Assembly (NCBI GenBank): GCA_963665185.2
Contig: CAXXPO010000027.1
Location: forward strand, 62,001-126,000
DNA: 64,000 bases
From: G963665185 sp963665185
Lineage (GTDB): Bacteria > Desulfobacterota > Desulfovibrionia > Desulfovibrionales > Desulfovibrionaceae
Direction: 5' to 3'
Shown in pieces: positions 26,432-35,227 of the stretch (position 1 is the stretch's first letter; every line of letters begins with the position of its first letter). Below the pieces are notes generated by a model that had not been told where the DNA came from, did no database searches, and was given only the letters and a program-made list of their open reading frames with translations. Position numbers and translations under genes: made by a program.

Positions 26432-27481
26432 CTATTTGCGGTAGGTGTAGGGATTGTCGCCGGTCCAACGCTGAAAGGCGTGGGTGAAGGCGCTGGGACT
26501 CGCATATCCCAGAAGAAAGGCCACCTCGGTTATGGGCAGCCGGGTTTCGCGCAGGTATTCCATGGCCATGCGCATGCGGGTATTCCCAACGATGTCCCGG
26601 AAGGAAAGATTGTATTCCTCAAGCCGCCTGCGCAAGGTGCGCTGGGACATCCCCAGCAGCCGCGATATGGTACGCATGTCCGGCGTTCCCCCGCGCAGCA
26701 TGTTGGACACATGGTATTCCACGATGCCGGGCAGATCGTTGTCCTTGGGCAGTTCGGTGAGAATGCGGCCCATGTAGTCTTCCAGAATGAGCAGCAAGCC
26801 CTGGTCCGCCCCCAGAACCGGACGCAAAAGGTTGTCGTGGCGGTAGAGCAGCGCATTGGCCGACTGGTCGAAAAGCACGGGGCAGCGGAACAGGCGATGA
26901 TGCGCCGTGCTCGATTCCGGTTCGGCGTGCTCGAACCAGACCTGACGGGGGTACACCGGGGTGTCCGCCAGCGTGTTCACAAAGGCGAAACAACTGGCGA
27001 TGCTCATTTCCGCATCCTGCCGGCGGCTTGGAATATCCGAGGCCGTGATGCCGTACCCGAGCATGATGTGCTCGACTTCCGTCTTCAGGAAAATATGGGC
27101 GCCCTGCTGATGGAAATTGTAAAACCGTTCCAGCCTGCGCAACGCCGCCACCAGCGTGGTCGAATTGCGCATGATGTATCCCAGCAGGCCGAGCTGCTCC
27201 AGGGTGCTCCGCGCTCCGAGCTGCAGACCGAGAGCGTCGTTTCCCGTGGCCTCGACCACGTAGTTGAGCAGTTCGATGAACTGGGAAAGGGGAATTTCCC
27301 GGTTTCTGTCCTCCACCATCTGCGGAGACAGATTCAATTTGCGGAAGATGTCTTCGGCGAGATCCTTGGACAGCAGGCGGCTCAGGCCCGTGGCCGCCGC
27401 CCCCCGGATCATGGGGAACGTGCGCATGCCCGAATGGTTGAAATGGGTCGATGCCCTGGCTGCCGCAATGCCTGTAACCAT
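26432..27481 (-). CDS. AraC-family regulator, likely for the agmatine operon
   Basis: 349 residues: an N-terminal arabinose-binding-like domain (FIELLNYVVEATGNDALGLQLGARSTLEQLGLLGYIM) of the kind found in OruR/GbdR-type regulators, and a C-terminal double helix-turn-helix (TISRLLGMSQRTLRRRLEEY; PITEVAFLLGYASPSAFTHAFQRWTG). GAGGTGG precedes the ATG at 27481. It follows arcC on the same strand with a 195-base gap, so it is positioned to sense agmatine or a product and control the pathway; this is inference from position and subfamily. Confidence 0.85.
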   Translation of the reverse strand: MVTGIAAARASTHFNHSGMRTFPMIRGAAATGLSRLLSKDLAEDIFRKLNLSPQMVEDRNREIPLSQFIELLNYVVEATGNDALGLQLGARSTLEQLGLLGYIMRNSTTLVAALRRLERFYNFHQQGAHIFLKTEVEHIMLGYGITASDIPSRRQDAEMSIASCFAFVNTLADTPVYPRQVWFEHAEPESSTAHHRLFRCPVLFDQSANALLYRHDNLLRPVLGADQGLLLILEDYMGRILTELPKDNDLPGIVEYHVSNMLRGGTPDMRTISRLLGMSQRTLRRRLEEYNLSFRDIVGNTRMRMAMEYLRETRLPITEVAFLLGYASPSAFTHAFQRWTGDNPYTYRK

Positions 27482-27596
27482 AAGCCACCTCGGAGAATAC
27501 ATGGTCTGCGCAATCAGAGCATCATACGCACGGATTGGCAAGAGGGTATGGGGGAATCGAACGCATTGCCGGTTTGTTTTTCGAGGTTTGTTTATC

Positions 27597-27619
27597 CCGG
27601 AGCGACCGCGCTCCGGGTG
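27597..27619. other. hairpin between arcC and the AraC gene
   Basis: CCCGGAGCG pairs with CGCTCCGGG around a four-base loop. It lies downstream of arcC and upstream of the regulator on the minus strand and may separate the two transcripts. No U-run of note. Confidence 0.4.
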
Positions 27620-27676
27620 GAACGCGGTCGCCAGGTGGGATGGGAAGGCGGGATGAGGGACATGGGAAGGAAGAGA

Positions 27677-28615
27677 TTATGCCACAGGGTACCAGACAGG
27701 TTCGGCCTCTCCGGAAACTATCTGCGTGCCCGCCTCGCCCGCCACGATACGCTCCAAATCGCACAAGGAACCTATGGCCGCCCTGTTGCCTGTCGCCTGA
27801 ACAAACTCGCAGGCCGATTCGATCTTCGGCCCCATGGAGCCAGCCGCAAACCCGTAGGAAATAAGATCCTCCGGGGATATGCGTTGCAACACGCGGGCCT
27901 GGGGTGTTCCCCAGTCCGTGTACACGCCGCAGACATCGGTAAGCATAACAAAGACGTCCGCCCGAAGCTTGCTGGCCAGCAACGCGCTGAGCCGGTCCTT
28001 GTCTATGACCGCTTCCACGCCGCGCAACTTGCCTTCGGGCGTATACATGGTGGGAATGCCTCCCCCGCCAGCGCAGATGACGATGATTCCATGCTCCAAA
28101 AGAATCTTGATGGTCTCGAGTTCGAAAATGCGCTTGGGAAGCGGCGAGGGGACCACCCGTCGCCAGTATTCACCATCCGGTTTGACGGTCCAGCCATTGG
28201 TTGCGGCAAGTTGTTTGGCCGTGGCCTCGTCGTACACCGGGCCAATAAACTTTTGCGGATCGTTAAAGGCCTTGTCCTGCGGGTCCACCTGCACCTGTGT
28301 GAGCAGGGTGGCAAACCCCCGGTCCGGAAGGCAGTTTCCCATTTCCTGTTCAATGAGATAGCCGATCATGCCTTCCGTCTGCGCGCCCAACACGTCCAGG
28401 GGCCAATCCCCCGGAGCCTCGCCCATGGCTCCGGCCTGCAAGGCCAGAAGCCCGACCTGCGGGCCATTGCCGTGGCTGACGATCAACTCGTGCGAAGCCG
28501 CAATAGTGGCCAGCGCCGAAGCCGCAATGCGGACATTGGCCCGCTGCGTCTCCGTGTTCATGGCCTGGCCCCGCTGCAACAGGGCGTTGCCGCCCAAAGC
28601 TACGATAACTCGCAT
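27677..28615 (-). CDS. arcC: carbamate kinase
   Basis: Makes ATP from carbamoyl phosphate and ADP, releasing carbamate; the energy-yielding last step of agmatine fermentation. The 312-residue protein shows MRVIVALGGNALLQRGQ, SHGNGPQVGLLALQ, AGGGGIPTM and the C-terminal GSMGPKIESACEF, all carbamate kinase hallmarks. The ATG at 28615 is chosen because AGGAG lies eight bases upstream; the GTG at 28624 would sit on that site. It starts 12 bases after the deiminase stop, so it is in the same operon. Confidence 0.95.
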   Translation of the reverse strand: MRVIVALGGNALLQRGQAMNTETQRANVRIAASALATIAASHELIVSHGNGPQVGLLALQAGAMGEAPGDWPLDVLGAQTEGMIGYLIEQEMGNCLPDRGFATLLTQVQVDPQDKAFNDPQKFIGPVYDEATAKQLAATNGWTVKPDGEYWRRVVPSPLPKRIFELETIKILLEHGIIVICAGGGGIPTMYTPEGKLRGVEAVIDKDRLSALLASKLRADVFVMLTDVCGVYTDWGTPQARVLQRISPEDLISYGFAAGSMGPKIESACEFVQATGNRAAIGSLCDLERIVAGEAGTQIVSGEAEPVWYPVA

Positions 28616-28627
28616 CCGTGGCACTCC

Positions 28628-29730
28628 TTAGCGGGCCTGTGCCTGCGGAACCTGTTGGGTGATGCAGTGGATGTTTCCGCCGCCCAGAAGAATTTCCCTG
28701 GCCGGAACGCCGACCACCGTACGCTCGGGGAAAAGCTCCCGAAGTTTGGCCTGGGCCTGGGCATCCCATTTTTCATCGAGCAACGGGCACACGATGTGCG
28801 AAGTGCCTATGTAGAAGTTCACATACGATCCGGCCAGACGGTCCCCTGCCAGACGGGCAATGTACCGTCCACGGCATCCACCCCTCTGGACTCGTCCTCG
28901 GTGATGTAAATCGGACCGGGCTGGTGGATGGTATGCACTTCCAGCTTGCGTCCCCTGGCGTCCACGGAGTTTTCCAGAATTTCCCTGGCCGCCTTGGAGA
29001 TGGCGTACTGCGGATCGTTCACATCGTCAGTCCAGGTCAGCAGCACCACGCCGGGGCGGACAAAGCAGCAGATGTTGTCCACGTGGCCGTTTGTTTCGTC
29101 GTTGTACACGCCCTGCCCCAGCCAGATGATGCGATCCACGTTCAGGTAGTCCCGCAGCACCTGTTCTATTTCCCCCCGGCTCAGGTCGGGGTTGCGGTTG
29201 GGGTTGAGCAGGCATTCTTCAGTCACGAGCAGGGTTCCCTCCCCGTCGCAATGGATGGAACCGCCTTCCAGCACGATGGGCGCCTTGTAACGTCCGGCAC
29301 GCTCGAATTCGAGCACCTTGCCCGCCACCTGATCGTCCAGATCCCAGGGAAAATACAGGCCGCTGTGCAGACCGCCCCAGGCATTGAAATCCCAATCGAT
29401 CCCCCGGCGACGTCCTTTGCCGTCAATGACGAACGTCGGGCCGCAGTCGCGGATCCAGGCATCGTTCGTGGCCATTTCCACCACCTGGATTTCAGGGGAC
29501 AGCATGTGCCGCGCATTCTGGTACTGGGCCGTGGAAACCGCCACGCGCACGGATTCGCTTCGGGCTATGGCCGCAGCCACCGAGGCAAAACTCTCCTGGG
29601 CGGGTTTCGCCCCCCATCGCCAGTTGTCGGGCCGCTCGGGCCAGATGAGCCAGCAGGCGTCGTGCGGTTCGAATTCACCAGGCATACGGAAACCGTCTTC
29701 GCGGGGAGTCGTAGTATATGTCGTTGTCAT
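28628..29730 (-). CDS. aguA: agmatine deiminase (frameshifted)
   Basis: Converts agmatine to N-carbamoylputrescine and ammonia. Family motifs are clear: EFEPHDACWLIWPERPDNWRWG, NDAWIRDCGPTFV, EGGSIHCDGEGTLL, and after the break GGGNIHCITQQ with the catalytic cysteine. One base is missing at the G3 run 28855-28857 (plus strand); restoring it reads DGTLPRLAGDRLAGSYVNFYIGTSHIV and gives 367 residues, the usual length. Without it the enzyme would lack its active site. GGAG precedes the ATG at 29730. Second last gene of the agmatine operon. Confidence 0.9.
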
Positions 29731-29793
29731 GATATTTTCTCCGTTGCTTTGTTCCATTCTTGTACGTGCGTTTCTGCCCTTTGCTTCAGACGG

Positions 29794-31170
29794 CTACGCG
29801 GTGATCTTCTGGGATGCCGCCCGATTGACGATGATCTCGCCTACGGCAACGGTCAGGCCTATGCCCAGCAGGACAGGCAGCGAATACCCCCAGTCCACCG
29901 TACCGAGAGGAAGATCGGGAAAGATGAACAGAAGTATCGCCTGAATCACGAACAGGCTGGGGATGACCGTACACCACAACGCAAAGGCTTTCCCGCCGGG
30001 GACCCTGTAGGGACGGAGCGCATTCGGCTCGGACCGGCGCAGGCGAAGAAACGCGGGAAACATGAACAGATAGGGAAACAGGAAGATGACGGACGAAAAG
30101 GCGAACAGCGTCCAGAACAATTCGTCATTGCCCGCGGCGAAAAAGCCGTAGCAGATCATGACCGCCGTCGAGACAAGACCTGTGATGATATTGGCGCCCA
30201 AAGGTGCGCCATTGGAATTCGTCTTGGCAAACAGGGCAGGAAGTTCGCCGTCGGCAGCCGCTTCCGCGGCCGCACGGTTGGCCCCCATGCACCACGTCAC
30301 CATGTTGGTGATAAAGGTGAACAACGCCAGTATACCGATAATGGACACCAGGCTGGACGATTCGCCGAAGATGACCTTGAGCGTGTCGACTATTCCGTCC
30401 ACCAGCCCGATATTCTCCACGGGCAGGGCGACGAGAATGCCGATGGTTCCCATGATATAGAAGAACGTCACGGTTCCGGCCGCGGCGAAGATGGAACGGG
30501 GGGTATCCCGCTTGGGGTCGCGGATTTCGGCACCCATGCAGGCCACCAATTCAAATCCCATGAGGTTGAAGACGATGGCGGGCAGGAACGACAGTCCCGA
30601 ATCCAGGGAAGGAATCAGCGAGGACAGGGTGATGTGGTTGGCCACACCCTTTGAACTCGCCAGAAAGAACCCGCCGCCCCCGAGTACGAGGATGATGACG
30701 ACTTTGGCGACGGCTCCGAGGTTGGGAATCAGTTTTCCCACGTCCACGGAAATGTTGCAGAACCAGACCGTAATCCAGGTCAGGGCTATCCCGATACCTA
30801 TCTGCGCCCACAGGCTCAGGTCCGGAGCGAACAGCCGGCTGAACATTCCGGCGAACATGATGTATACCGCGGGCATCCACAAGGCCACGTTGATCCAGTA
30901 GAACCAGGTGGTGCGCACGGCCCAGCGGTCTCCGAAGGCCCGCTTGACCCAGTCGTAGATGCCGCCTTCTCCGGGCCAGGCGGTTCCCAGCTCGGAAGCG
31001 ATCATGCCGTACGGCACGACAAACAAGACGAACGTGATAAGCCACCAGGTGATGGAAGACGGACCAATGGACGCGGAGGCCGTAAGGGTGTCGATGACCA
31101 GGACGGCGCAGACGGAAAAGAGCGTCAGGTCGACAAAGCCCATGGATTTTTTTTCATTTTCGGAAGCCAT
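29794..31170 (-). CDS. aguD: APC-family antiporter, probable agmatine/putrescine exchanger
   Basis: 458-residue inner-membrane transporter with about twelve hydrophobic segments, of the amino acid-polyamine-organocation superfamily (GEGGIYDWVKRAFGDRWAVRTTWFYWINVALWMPAVYI; FNLMGFELVACMGAEIRDPKRD). Position between the carbamoyltransferase and the deiminase indicates exchange of external agmatine for internal putrescine. GGAGG precedes the ATG at 31170. The symbol follows the operon context; the substrate is inferred. Confidence 0.83.
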   Translation of the reverse strand: MASENEKKSMGFVDLTLFSVCAVLVIDTLTASASIGPSSITWWLITFVLFVVPYGMIASELGTAWPGEGGIYDWVKRAFGDRWAVRTTWFYWINVALWMPAVYIMFAGMFSRLFAPDLSLWAQIGIGIALTWITVWFCNISVDVGKLIPNLGAVAKVVIILVLGGGGFFLASSKGVANHITLSSLIPSLDSGLSFLPAIVFNLMGFELVACMGAEIRDPKRDTPRSIFAAAGTVTFFYIMGTIGILVALPVENIGLVDGIVDTLKVIFGESSSLVSIIGILALFTFITNMVTWCMGANRAAAEAAADGELPALFAKTNSNGAPLGANIITGLVSTAVMICYGFFAAGNDELFWTLFAFSSVIFLFPYLFMFPAFLRLRRSEPNALRPYRVPGGKAFALWCTVIPSLFVIQAILLFIFPDLPLGTVDWGYSLPVLLGIGLTVAVGEIIVNRAASQKITA

Positions 31171-31391
31171 ACAAAGGATCCTCCGTATGGCGGAACCACA
31201 AAACCATCTGTGGCTCCGCACCGTTGTTGACAGCAGTTCTGGAAGTCGCGCGTCCCATCCAGGAAAAGAACAGCATCACGGGAGGCAGGACCGGCCAGAA
31301 GCACCATATTCCGCATCAGGGGCGGAGCAGCCCGGATTCCGACGGAATCCGGCAGGCGCCCGTTCCACACAACACAGAAAAGGCCATCGTG

Positions 31392-32411
31392 CTACTTCCT
31401 CCCCCATCCGCAGGCATTCATATGGGCAAGAGCCCGCCCTTCGTGCCACACCTTCAGGGCTTCCGAAGCCTTGCGCATTTCCGGCCAGACCAGCCAGGCC
31501 AAAAGCCCCACCTGGGTATGCATGCGGTTCTCCGCCTGATCGAAAATAATGGAACGGTCCGAATCCAGAGCCTCGTCCGTGGCTTCCACGCCGCGGGAGG
31601 CGGGCAGGCAGTGCATCAGCTTGCAATGGGCCGGTGCCTTGGAAAGAAGATCCATGGTGATCTGGTAGTTGGGCATGAAGGCCTTGCGGCGGTCGGGGAT
31701 CTCGTCTTCCTGGCCGCACCACCACCACAGGTCGGTGTAGATGATGTCCGCGTTGCGCACGCTGTCTTCAATGTTGTCGGTAATGGTTATGCTCGCGTCG
31801 CCATGGGCATAGCGACGGGCGGTTTCGACCCATTCGGCCGGAGCCTGGTAGCGTTTGGGCGCCACATGGGTGAAATTCATGCCGAGCATGGTGGTGATGA
31901 ACATGGTGGAGCTGCACACGTTGGTCGCATCGCTGATGAAGGTGACATTCGACCCTTCCAGGGTTTTGCCCTGGGGCAGATGCTCCCACATGGTGAAAAC
32001 GTCGCAGACCGCCTGCGTGGGATGGTTGTAATCCGTAAGGCCGTTGAGAACGGGAACCGTGGCGTATTCCGCCAGACCGAGAATGGTTTCATGCTTCCAG
32101 CAGCGTGCCATGATGGCGTCGCACATTCTGGACAGAACGCGGGCGGTGTCGGCCAGAGATTCGCGCTCCCCGAGGTGGATTTCGCCGGGCTTGAGATACA
32201 GGGCATGGCCCCCGAGCTTTTCCATGGCTACTTCAAAGGAAACGCGGGTCCGGGTGGACGGCTCCTCGAAAATCATGCCAAGGGAGGCATTCTTCAGAAG
32301 TTGCGGCGTGCATCCGTTTTTGTCGGCCTCCTTGAGAATTCGAATCAATTCAAGTAAGCTGAGGATCTCCTCTCGGGAATGGTCATACTCATGGATCAGA
32401 TTCTTGGGCAT
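31392..32411 (-). CDS. ptcA: putrescine carbamoyltransferase
   Basis: Phosphorolysis of N-carbamoylputrescine to putrescine and carbamoyl phosphate. The 339-residue protein has the carbamoyl-phosphate motif STRTRVSFE (about residue 54), the HPTQ loop (YNHPTQAV) and HCLPA. It matches putrescine transferases in PQLLKNASLGMIFEEPSTRTRVSFE and lacks the SMG loop of ornithine transferases; its equivalent region reads TDLWWWCGQED. The neighbouring antiporter, deiminase and kinase support this assignment. AGGAGG precedes the ATG at 32411. First gene of the operon. Confidence 0.9.
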   Translation of the reverse strand: MPKNLIHEYDHSREEILSLLELIRILKEADKNGCTPQLLKNASLGMIFEEPSTRTRVSFEVAMEKLGGHALYLKPGEIHLGERESLADTARVLSRMCDAIMARCWKHETILGLAEYATVPVLNGLTDYNHPTQAVCDVFTMWEHLPQGKTLEGSNVTFISDATNVCSSTMFITTMLGMNFTHVAPKRYQAPAEWVETARRYAHGDASITITDNIEDSVRNADIIYTDLWWWCGQEDEIPDRRKAFMPNYQITMDLLSKAPAHCKLMHCLPASRGVEATDEALDSDRSIIFDQAENRMHTQVGLLAWLVWPEMRKASEALKVWHEGRALAHMNACGWGRK

Positions 32412-32441
32412 GAAAGCGCCTCCTGACAGGTTGTGGTTTCT

Positions 32442-32485
32442 GCCGCATCGGAGACGCTCGCCAAAGCACCGATGCGGCTTTTTTT
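32442..32485 (+). terminator. plus-strand terminator-like hairpin in the ptcA leader
   Basis: GCCGCATCGG (32442-32451) pairs perfectly with CCGATGCGGC (32469-32478) and is followed by T7 on the plus strand. It sits 31 bases upstream of the ptcA ATG, on the strand opposite to ptcA. It could stop antisense transcription into the operon; read on the minus strand the same hairpin would be a leader structure without a U-run. Confidence 0.65.
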
Positions 32486-32566
32486 CTACATGATCATTAC
32501 AATCCTTTTCTTCGTAACAATTCTTGATATTTTCAGACAAATAATTGCTAATCTGGGCCATGAAAA

Positions 32567-32582
32567 TATTCCGGCCGGAATA
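32567..32582. promoter_or_regulatory. perfect 16-bp palindrome upstream of ptcA, candidate operator
   Basis: TATTCCGGCCGGAATA is a perfect palindrome 156 bases upstream of the ptcA start, in an otherwise AT-rich spacer. The whole region 32412-33135 holds no supported gene. It contains this site, the terminator at 32442-32485 and the hairpin at 32893-32930. Confidence 0.45.
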
Positions 32583-32892
32583 GCCGGTTTCAGCCTGAAA
32601 AAAAGTGGTCTTTTCCTCTCCCAGGCCATGCGAGGCGACACTCACAGCCATTCCCAGCGCACCGTGTCAACCACACCTCATAAAAACAAAACAATAAAAA
32701 TCAGGATACTAGAATAAAACACCCCCTTCACTCCGGCCATTATTCAGATTTCAAGATATGCGGCAGCATCAAGCGGCAACTAATTTTATATTTCAGGACA
32801 TAAATTTGTTTTTTAAGGCCACACTGTCCGGGCCAGACATAAACCACTCTCGGTCACCCTGTTTTATCAAATGAAACCAGCGTCCTAAAAAC

Positions 32893-32930
32893 AGCACCCC
32901 GGCTGAACAATGCTGTTCAGCCGGGGTGCT
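32893..32930 (-). terminator. terminator downstream of the haemerythrin gene
   Basis: AGCACCCCGGCTGAACA (32893-32909) pairs with TGTTCAGCCGGGGTGCT (32914-32930), a 17-bp perfect stem with a 4-base loop. Read on the minus strand it is followed by GTTTTTAGG. It lies about 205 bases after the minus-strand haemerythrin stop. Confidence 0.7.
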
Positions 32931-33135
32931 TGTCTCGGCCTTTCCATTCAAAAATTGCGCCAGCCACTCTCGTACACGAAAAACGCGATTTTCCGATCGG
33001 TCAAAGCGTCATTGCCGGCCCTGGCCGAAACGCGAACATGCCGCCCCAGGCAGGACTCGGTCCGGCCGAGGCTGTTGGAAAGCGGCCCGGCAGCCACGCG
33101 CAATGCCCGTCGTACAGGGGGACTGGAATATGCAG

Positions 33136-33544
33136 CTAGCGGACTCCCTTCCCATTCAGAAATGCGCCAAGCTTTCTGTCCGTCCCCATGATATGGGCGT
33201 TGAGCCAATCGGCCAGAAATCTGAAAACATCTGAATGATCGGCCCTTTCATTCGTCGACAGGGCCTTGTCCGTCACCGCGGCCTTGATGATGAAGTCGTC
33301 GTGGGCCGCTTTGTGAAGATTTGTTTCGGGATAACCGAAATCGCGCATAAAACGCTCTTCCGTTGCGAAATGACTCCGCAGCGTACCCCCTCATCTCTTC
33401 CACAAGTTCCCCCAGCGCCTCCTCTTCCCTCATCTCCGCAATGGAATCATAGGCTGTGTTGATCATGCCGATGAGCCTCTTATGTTCTTCATCTATCCGG
33501 GAAACGCCGACAGAATATTCTTCTCTCCAAGTCAAGATAGGCAT
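33136..33544 (-). CDS. bacteriohaemerythrin (frameshifted)
   Basis: Oxygen- or iron-binding di-iron four-helix protein. The first part reads MPILTWREEYSVGVSRIDEEHKRLIGMIN with the first metal-binding ExxH, and ends at EMRGYAAE. One extra base at about 33373 shifts the frame; removing it continues HFATEERFMRDFGYPETNLHKAAHDDF, with the HxxxE and HxxxH metal ligands, and finishes WLNAHIMGTDRKLGAFLNGK. The repaired length is 135 residues, typical. A second haemerythrin lies at 43000-43431. Common in microaerophilic and sulfate-reducing bacteria. Confidence 0.85.
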
Positions 33545-33654
33545 ACAGACTCCAGTTGGTTGCTTGCCGCATCATTGAGAGGTGTGCTCCCGTCCCACGG
33601 CATGATCGGCATTCCCGAGCGTCGCCGAAACAACACGGAACAGCCCTCGTCACA

Positions 33655-34684
33655 TCATGCGTTCCAGTCCAAAACCACCTTCCCCGATTTCCCCGACCTC
33701 ATGATGTCGAATGCCTCGGCATAGTCGTCCACACCGAATTCGTGGGTTATCACCGGCGCGATGTCCATGCCGCTCTGCAACATGGCCGACATCTTGTACC
33801 AGGTCTCGAACATTTCCCGGCCATAAATGCCCTTGATGAACAACCCCTTGAACACGACCTTGTCCCAGTCTATGGCAGTCTGGTCCGGCAGGATGCCCAG
33901 CAGAGCGATCTTGCCGCCATAATTCATGACATGCAGCATGCCGTGAAACGCCGAAGGCACGCCCGACATTTCCAGCCCCACGTCAAAGCCCTCCACCATG
34001 CCCAGATCGGCCATGACCTTGTCCAGGCTGTCCTTGGCCACGTTCACGGCGCGGCTTGCGCCCATCCGCAGGGCAAGTTCCAGCCGGTAGTCGTTCACGT
34101 CCGTGACGACCACATGGCGCGCTCCCACATGCCGGCAGATTTTCGCCGCCATGATGCCGATGGGCCCCGCGCCCGTAATCAGCACGTCCTCGCCCACCAG
34201 ATCAAATGACAAGGCCGTGTGCGTGGCATTGCCCAAGGGGTCCAGCACCGCGCCCGCCGCATCGGAAACAGCGTCCGGCAGCTTGAACACGTTGGATGCC
34301 GGAATGCTCAGATACTCGGCAAAACAGCCCGGACGGTTCACGCCCACGCCATACGTGTTGCGGCACAGATGCCGCTTGCCCGCACGGCAGTTGCGGCAAT
34401 GGCCGCAGGTGACATGCCCTTCGCCGGAAACCCGGTCGCCCGGCTTCACAACCACGCACTTCCGATCCCACGGCCTCGACGACACCCGCGAACTCATGGC
34501 CCACGACCATGGGAACCGGAATGGTCCTCTGCGCCCAGGCGTCCCAATTGAAAATATGTACGTCCGTACCGCAGATCGCGGTCTTGTTGATTTTGATGAG
34601 CACGTCGTTGTGCCCTGCCTCGGGCACGGCAACGTCTTCCATCCAGATGCCCTGCTCTGCGCGACTCTTGACTAATGCTTTCAT
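33655..34684 (-). CDS. tdh: L-threonine 3-dehydrogenase (frameshifted)
   Basis: Oxidises threonine to 2-amino-3-ketobutyrate with NAD+. The zinc medium-chain dehydrogenase is very close to E. coli Tdh: ICGTDVHIFNWDAWAQRTIPVPMVVGHEF, then GEGHVTCGHCRNCRAGKRHLCRN with the structural-zinc cysteines, and GAGPIGIMAAKICRHVGARHVV for NAD. An extra base at 34450-34451 breaks the frame; removing it reads GSEVRGVKPGDRVSGEG and gives 342 residues. The ATG at 34684 has no good Shine-Dalgarno. kbl lies upstream on the same strand; a repeat array separates them. Confidence 0.92.
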
Positions 34685-34812
34685 TGGTGAGGTCTTGGGT
34701 TGAAGGTTCTGGGATGCCGGGACTTCGGCGGCCGGGTCATAGCCTTGGGCTGAAAAAAAACAAAACGGAAAACATGAAATCAAGGACAACCAATCAAAAT
34801 CCATTCTGAAGA

Positions 34813-35225
34813 CTCTCTCCGCGGATTTTTCACCAGCCTTTACAGGGGCTGGTCAAAAAACGCGAGGGCAAGACGCGAGGAAGATGGCGGTTCCGAAGTG
34901 TATTCCTGCATACACGAGGGTTCGCCAACTCCGCAACAACGACTCTCTCCGCGGATTTTTCACCAGTCTTTACAGGGCTGGTCAAAAAACGCGAGGGCAA
35001 GGCGCGAGGAAGATGGCGGTTCCGAAGTGTATTCCGCATACACGAGGGTTCGCCAACTCCGCAGCAACGACGCCATTCGCGGATTTTTCACCAGTCTTTA
35101 CAGGGCTGGTCAAAAAACGCGAGGGCAAGGCGCGAGGAAGATGGCGGTTCCGAAGTGTATTCCGCATACACGAGGGTTCGCCAACTCCGCAGCAACGACG
35201 CCATTCGCGGATTTTTCACCAGCCC
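34813..35225. repeat. tandem array of ~128-bp structured repeats, three and a part copies
   Basis: Three units starting near 34845, 34975 and 35103, with a partial end of a unit before them (34813-34840). Each opens (G)GGCTGGTCAAAAAA and closes GGATTTTTCACCAG, with a central hairpin GTGTAT-TCCGC-ATACAC. The outer ends GGGGCTGGTCAAAAA and TTTTTCACCAGCCCC pair at 14 of 15 positions. The array sits between kbl and tdh. Same family as 19678-19922 and 24637-25275. Bases 34685-34812 show nothing. Confidence 0.92.
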
Positions 35226-35227
35226 CC

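Noticed and set aside
31392..32411. Ornithine carbamoyltransferase (argF)
   Set aside because: Lacks the SMG loop and matches putrescine transferases in the N-terminal half; the neighbours are agmatine genes, not arginine genes.
32948..33208. Second, decayed haemerythrin (TDRKIAFFVYESGW resembles the haemerythrin C-terminus)
   Set aside because: Only about ten residues are similar and none of the metal ligands is present; likely coincidence in non-coding sequence.
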